Source of the DNA: Dasyornis broadbenti
Lineage: Eukaryota; Chordata; Aves; Passeriformes; Dasyornithidae
NCBI GenBank assembly: GCA_013397935.1
Contig: VZRN01005892.1
Span: 185,340-249,339 of the forward strand
Reading direction: 5' to 3'
Length of the DNA stretch: 64,000 nt
Of this stretch, positions 57,701-64,000 are shown piece by piece. Under the pieces are notes generated by a model that did not search any database, was not told the origin of the DNA, and worked only from the letters and a program-made list of their open reading frames with translations. The position numbers and the translations under genes were made by a program. How positions within the stretch are numbered: the stretch's first letter is position 1; every line of letters begins with the position of its first letter.

Positions 57701-60700
57701 CCTTACAGTGTTCAGGTATTTCCTGGAGACAGTTCCGTGCAGCTTTCCCACTTTATCCTTTCTCAGACCTGCTCACCATTTCATAGTGAAACATTATGCA
57801 TATATAAGTTCTTTTAAATTAAATTCATATAATACTTGAGATAAGGACAGCTTTCCTTATTTCATGATACTATCTCAAGAAAACTGATGACTTTATTTGA
57901 AAAATATATATGTGCAACCCAAACAGACAGAGATCCTTCAATTTATGTTGGAATTCCAGCCCAGTGATTTTTGATCATTTTCATTATCAGTTTGAGTTAC
58001 ATGAGAGTGACACTTGAAATTACAAGCGACTCTATTACTGCTCTCATTGGTGTGTATTGGAAGTTAGGATTTTAGATAAAACTCTTCTCACCAAGCCAGG
58101 ATGAACAGAGACCATGAAAACAATGGATGTCAGGAAGCAGAGAAGGGCAAGGGAAAAGCAGGCGCCAGCTGGTTGCTGGTGCCTGACACAGCGATGAGTT
58201 AATGCCAGCATGAAGCAGAGATGAAAACGGCAGATGTGAGCAGCTTTGTGCATATTCAGCTGTTAGACAGAGGATCAGAGTATTAGAAAGGAAAAGGGCA
58301 GTGCCTGTTCCACAGGAGTGTAGGAAAGCTCACAGCGCAAATGGGAAGAGTTGCAGGTGAGCAGAGCCTGGAAGTGGGTCCCATACACTCACACCTCCAG
58401 CGGCAAAGGAAGGCTTCCCACCTCCTTTGCTTTCCTCTGGGCAGTTGCTTTATCTGTTCCTCAAAACCTCTCTCCATTCTTGTCTCAATCTCTGTTTTGT
58501 TTTTGACCTTTACTTGTCTGATCATGTCTAAATTTAGATGAGAGATTTTTGAGAAGCAAGGATGATCCATGTTAGCTCATTCCCTAGAGGAACCTAGAAT
58601 ACTTGCAGGTGCTTTGATATGCTGCAAGCCAAAAGGGTAAAACTCTTTGTTTTTCCAAGTGCTCTGAAACTAGTGGCTAGTTCAAGTTGTCCATCTATCT
58701 TTTGGAATTTTGGGGTTGGTGACTGAGTGTGGTCTGCTGGGCTGCCATGAGGGATAACACTGGATCTGAGCCTGGATTTCAAACACCCTCAGCATTTGAC
58801 ATGTGATTATCGCTCTTTGGAATTAGATTTAACAGCACTGGGGAAAGAGGTTAAGGTGAAGTCAATATCAAGTATGCTGAACTCTGGGCTTTGGAAATAG
58901 CATTGCTAATGTTGCTATCAGTGTATTTCCCAGAGAACATCTCAGCTTTGTTTATCAAGCACCGACTTGGCCAAATTATTATCAGCTGCTGGAGATGGGT
59001 ACAAAGGATGCACTGTCAAGTCTCTACTTGAATTTCCAAATTTGGGCCATTCTTTCCATGATGTAACATACTTATCTGCTCTGTGGGTATTCTCAAATGT
59101 GGAATAACCTGTAATACAGAATTTTATTCATATAGAAGATTATGGATGTCTTTGCCTTATGTTTGTTGCTTCAACCAAAACAATTTGATTATAAATTTCC
59201 TTGGGCTTTCTTAAGTGTAGCTGAGCATGAGGTACTGTCAGAGACAGCACAGAAGACAAAATGGACCAGTGGGCTGATCAAAAATTGCCATTACACTTAT
59301 GTGTCCTGTTACTAATTTTTGCTAATGTTATTTTGAGATATTATGTAATTAATATTGTTATTTTCTGTAGGACAGGATTCCTAACAGTTTGAAACACCAA
59401 CAGCACACCTAAAACAAAGTCTCCCTTTGTACATATACTGAAAGTTTTTCAGCCAGAAACCATGTAGCAAACATGCCTGCTCCATTTCATCTGCATAGGG
59501 AGAAAGCAAAATATGTGATAATGGCAACTGAAGTGGGCAGAAATATCGGTGCTAATAAATACTTGAGGTAAGTAATGCTACATAGAACTGCTACCTTTGC
59601 TCCTCTTAAAGGAACTCGGTAGGTAACACAAACAATTTTTGGACTGCTAATACAGTTAAAACAAACCTGAGCTTCTGCTGCATTAGGTAAAGCTGTTCTT
59701 TTTAAAGACAACAGTGACACTGTGAACTAAGCACTTTTCCAAGAAATAGTCACATAACCCTTGAAAAAGAGGACAGTTAAAACTGTCAGACATTAGAATT
59801 TCATCAGAAATTAATGTTATCAAACTCTGGTTTGCAAGGCTTGAAGAGCATGGGAGAGGAGAGAGAAAGCTGTAGTCCTTTTTGTGAGAACAAATGTAGA
59901 TAGTAGTTACAGAGGGAGATGTGTACTTGGGAAACAAACCCTCATAGCAGCCAACATCTGAATTTGTCACTGCTGGATTAAAAGAATAAATGCTAACTTT
60001 TCTCATAAATTATGAATGTTATCCTGAATTTCTATATGACATGAAAGTCCAGGCCTTTATGAGAAGACATTTATATCTCATATTTATGAGAAGGCTTTTA
60101 CAAATACAACACATGCACAGTAAGAAAAGCATAAAGTAGATCCTAAAGAACAAGCCCTTTCCTTGTTACACAAGATTGCATTGAGGAGGAGAGGGGCAGG
60201 GCGGCCGGCAGGGCAGCAGCCAGGCAAATGGGAAATGGTTCTGTACAAAGAGAACTTGAAAAAGGCTGCCATACTGCTTGGAGTTGCACAGACTGGGAGA
60301 GACCCCACAAGAAGAAAGACTAAGAATCTCAAACCCAGGATAGACAGAAATTACAAACTATGATTTTCTCTGGGGTTAGTAAGTTTGAATTATGTCACAG
60401 GAGCATGGTAACCTTTTCTTCTGAAGGAAAACACTGAGAAGAAAATCAGGGCTAGAAAAGTGTGTGATTTGCATTAATGCTACCATTTTAGTTATGTTAT
60501 TTAAATTGATATTTTGTTACTCTGAAGGAGAAAAGAAGATTGTCATGAGAAGCACCGGTGATGAACGTCCTTGCCAGAAGCACATTCTGGATGGATGAAA
60601 TGGCAGAAGCCACCATGTTGCCAGAGATTTAAACGGGATTCTGGCAAAGGAGGTTCCAAAAGGTAAGTTTTGACAGATGGTGCAATGCCAGGAATTATTT

Positions 60701-63700
60701 TCCTGTAGAAACTGCTAAAATAGGGAGGGCTTTTAAACAGTTGTAGCTCAGTTTGCAGCAACCTTTTAGTGTGGTATTGGGAATATGGTGTTGCTGTGCT
60801 CCAGGGTGTGTTCTGCTCTGGGTGGTTTGTTGCAGCCTGCATTGGGAAGACATTCACAGATGTCTCCTGTGTTAAAGGACCTATACCTGGAACAAGAAAT
60901 TCCCTGGTGATTTTTTTTGTGTGTGTGTGCCATTTATCATGTCACCTTCAGCCTGCTTCATAGGGCACTCTGAAGTGTGTGGGGTAAGACTGAAATTCTA
61001 TGATCCAAGGGATGAACACTGCCCTGGGAAGGGAAGTTTCTACATATAATTAAAATAATTGTCCCAAGATCAGCTGCAGGACTCGGTGGAGTGTTTGGGA
61101 TGTATTGCACTGGTCTCTCACAGTATATTTTATGCAGTTTGTGGATACTGCATCCTACTGGAGCTAATCTCTGTCAACTCTGAGGTAAATTCAGAGGTGT
61201 TTTCCCTTGCCTTTAAGTGGTAACACCTAAAGCTTTGCCAAGTCCTAGAAAAAGCTGCTAATATTCTACAGAAATAGAAACAAGTCAAAAGGTGGCTGCA
61301 GCTGTTGTTTATTACATTATTGCACAGTTTGGTTCCATGTGTGCCTCTGTGGAAAAGAAGTGCTTCAGAAAAAGCAAATAAAATTTAAACCAATTGGAGA
61401 AGATAAGTGAAGCTAACCCACCTTCAGCATCTAATTTCTACATTACACCAGAGCCTTTCTGTATCCAATCCCAACTTCCCAAAGGATTTAGTGTAGATCA
61501 GAAATACCTCTGAGCCTAATCATGTCAGTGGAATTCTTCCACATGAAAATAAAATACCAAATCTGCACATATGCTGGACGTGTTGAAGTTGTGTAGAATA
61601 AAGGACAGTTTAGACATTCTGTTAATGTGATGGAGACTATTTTGATGTTGTAATTTGCTTTAAAAGCATATGTAAGTAATTGCTGCATGAGGCATTGAAG
61701 TCAGACTGACTGGTCACAGATGCAAACGTTTCCATCTCCCAGCCAAAGATTCTCAATTCATTTTGCATTACAGTGTGTTAGAAAGCACTGATAGGTACCC
61801 AGATTTTTCCTGTTGTTAATTATGCCTTATGTTTTATCTGAAAAAGTTTCATTCTTCTACTATCTCAGAAGAGATTTTATTTTTTAAAATTTTGTTACCG
61901 TTATGAGCAACAAGAAATCTCCTGTGGTCAGAAGAAGAGATAAGATATTCCTCTATTCTGATCCAGGGAGTAGTGTATTTGCAGACTTTGCATTTTGTGC
62001 ATCACACATGTCATTGACATGTGTCTGATTTACCAGTTGAGGCAGAATCTTTTTTACATGATGTTGTCCATCCAAACAGTTCATGCTAGAAACCATGATA
62101 AGACTTAACGTGGCAACCTGGACAGGTTACCTGTAAGCTGCAGGTGAATTCCATTTAGATGTCTGGTTTGGGAGGCATGGAATAGGATGGAACCTGCAGT
62201 TAAACCTCTTTCTCTGTGCCATAGCACAGATACCTCATCTTAAAACACTTTTTAAGGGTCCCTCAGCTACTGTGTTTTAATGGCTGCAGCAGTAAATTCA
62301 GATAAGCCAACCATCTTCCATGAGATGGATCTTTCCTTGCTTTACTGCAGCACTTTTTGGATGTAGCTAACTCTCAGAAGGGATCAATTGCTCTGCTCTC
62401 AAGTGATATTGTGGCCAACTAGAGCATTTCTCTGTGATTACATGAATATAAACAGCATATACTGGATACTGCAGCACTTAGTTTGACTTATAACTAACTT
62501 CCTGAATAGTATTGTCAATGATAAAAATATTTGGAGCTTTCCATTTTTCTTGGCACATTGTTTGACAGGCCTGTTTCTTTGCTGTCATAGGTAGCAAAAT
62601 TCAGGAAAACATGCAGCTGAACAGCGGTCATATATGTGGGACCAGGAAAAGGGCTATTCTTAGTTCCTTTGGTTTTTTACTGTTATTCCTGAAATCTTTT
62701 TCAGGGGGTGAAATTATGGCCTGCTTAATAATTTGGCAAAGCTCGCCCTGAGTTCAGCAAAGCAGAGGTTCCATCCCTCATGGAGGTTATCATACCTGTT
62801 AAATTGAGTTTGAGCTCTGGTCACATGGAAACCGGTATTTGCTGTTATTATAAAAGTTGCTTTTCTTTCAGCAGAGTACTTTGGAAACATGTTTCTGTCC
62901 TCTCTGGATTTACCATCATAATTTCCAAAATACTTTCTTTTGGAAAAAGAACAAAAATAATACATGTTAATAACCATGGGATGCTGGGAAACTTCAGATA
63001 GGTTTGGAATTGACACCATAAATTGCTTTTAATTCTGTGGATTTATGACTTCACCAAAGAAATGATCAGACTGTGTTTGTTACAAGCAGTAAGCAAGATG
63101 AATATATGATGCAGGAATTATTTTATTGCAGAGTCAGATGGTTGGATTGTAGCTCTTCAGTAATGTAGCAACTATAGAAACTGGTTAGTTCTTCCTATGC
63201 AGTGTGCCCTGGTTATCTGTAAAATACATGCAAAGCTCACCTGTCACAGCATTCAGCAGCCTGAGAGCACAGCCCAAGGAGAGATCTCCCTCAGGCTGGT
63301 TATGTTAGCTGTGTGAAATGGGTCGCAGTCCTTCCACACTTACATGTAGAGGCATGGCTCAAAATAAACTGGTGTAGAGCTGTAGTTTATAGTATTGGCT
63401 GCAGAATTTTTCCCAGTTGTCTCTGGAACTGTTTATAAGTAAAGCACATATTCCTAGCTGTACGGTATGAGGTGTATAAAATCCATTACTATGTGTAATG
63501 ACTAATTGCCCCAGATGAGCAGAGCCCTGAAACTGCCTGCAAATCTGTAATTCTTCCTCTTTGTTTCTTTCTGAAGAGGAATGTAAGAGCACAGGCACAG
63601 AAAGTAGATGTCCAGCAGTGCTGACTTTCTAGGAAAAGCACCACAGTGTGTTAGTGCTGCTTTCAGTGTCACAGGAGGGACAGCTCCAGAACTGGAAAAT

Positions 63701-63840
63701 GCAGGTTGGCTCAGGGCATAGGACAGGAAGCTGTTCCTGAAGTACTGGGGTTTGACTCTGGCCAAATGCCAGGCACTCACAAATTAAGGGCTCATGAGTT
63801 GAGATAAGGAAAAACTGTGAGAAAAAGAGCACTCAGGGCA
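54720..63840. other. Intergenic region downstream of SBF2
   Basis: About 9 kb with no recognisable exon, RNA gene or full repeat. It holds a short GT run near 60918-60929, a small GC-rich patch near 60184-60230 and the GC-rich inverted repeat at 58159. Open frames are short and look random. Confidence 0.6.
58159..58185. repeat. GC-rich inverted repeat, 11-base arms
   Basis: CAGGCGCCAGC pairs with GCTGGTGCCTG across a five-base spacer with one G-T mismatch. It is unusual in being GC-rich in an AT-rich intergenic region. Short for a microRNA precursor. Confidence 0.5.
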
Positions 63841-63857
63841 GAAAACAGGCTAAAACT

Positions 63858-63863
63858 TTTATT
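63858..63863 (-). terminator. Polyadenylation signal on the - strand at the right edge
   Basis: Read on the - strand: aacaaataaaagttttagcc, followed by a T-rich stretch, ctgttttctgcc. The 100 or so bases upstream on that strand are GC-richer than the intergenic DNA. This fits the 3' end of a gene transcribed towards SBF2. In human, SWAP70 is the convergent neighbour of SBF2; no coding sequence is visible here to confirm it. Confidence 0.4.
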
Positions 63864-64000
63864 TGTTAACAGAATCAGAGAAGTAAATAAAAAATTAAAT
63901 AAAACCTTCAAAGACACCATTTCTCCATTCACCCCACTCCCTCCCTCCCAGCAGCTGCACAAGGGAACAAGGCATGGGAGGGGGTGGGGTAGGTCAGCTC

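Noticed and set aside
1..64000. CRISPR arrays, bacterial operons, rRNA or tRNA genes
   Set aside because: The sequence is vertebrate genomic DNA. I saw no regularly spaced repeats, no tRNA-like cloverleaf with A and B boxes, and no rRNA-like sequence.

Overview
The window is a stretch of vertebrate nuclear DNA. It is AT-rich, has long non-coding gaps, and all recognisable coding sequence lies in short blocks bounded by splice sites. A CR1-type LINE tail at 1310-1480, together with the absence of any mammalian-looking SINE or L1 that I can see and the fairly compact introns, points to a bird. Another sauropsid cannot be excluded from this window alone.

One gene fills most of the window: the 3' two-thirds of SBF2 (SET-binding factor 2, also called MTMR13) on the + strand. 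I place 23 constitutive exons (5985-52238) plus one in-frame cassette exon (24037-24132). Every junction keeps the reading frame. The 23 exons sum to 3612 bases, i.e. 1203 residues and a stop. This matches the C-terminal part (from about residue 646) of a protein of roughly 1850 residues. The N-terminal DENN module and the promoter lie upstream of the window. In order, the window encodes the end of the SBF2 homology region, a GRAM domain, an inactive myotubularin phosphatase domain, a short acidic/helical linker and a C-terminal PH domain. The catalytic loop has lost its cysteine and arginine, as expected for this pseudophosphatase, which in mammals pairs with the active phosphatase MTMR2.

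Layout: 1-5984 is upstream intron with a CR1 fragment and a polypyrimidine tract. 5985-10315 holds exons of the SBF2 region and the GRAM domain, with one GC-AG intron. 12536-44287 holds the myotubularin domain exons separated by larger introns. 48501-52238 holds the linker and PH exons. A 3' UTR follows, with polyadenylation signals near 53956 and, more distally, near 54693. From about 54720 to 63840 I see no gene. At the right edge a polyadenylation signal on the - strand suggests the 3' end of a convergent gene. In human the convergent neighbour is SWAP70, but no coding sequence is present here to prove it.

The window does not contain an obvious new biological system. The points most worth following are the 32-residue cassette exon inside the phosphatase domain, a candidate alternative exon at 14517-14697 that reads in frame into the next exon, the GC-AG intron, an antisense open frame in intron 10, and a pair of near-perfect palindromes at 40441-40633.
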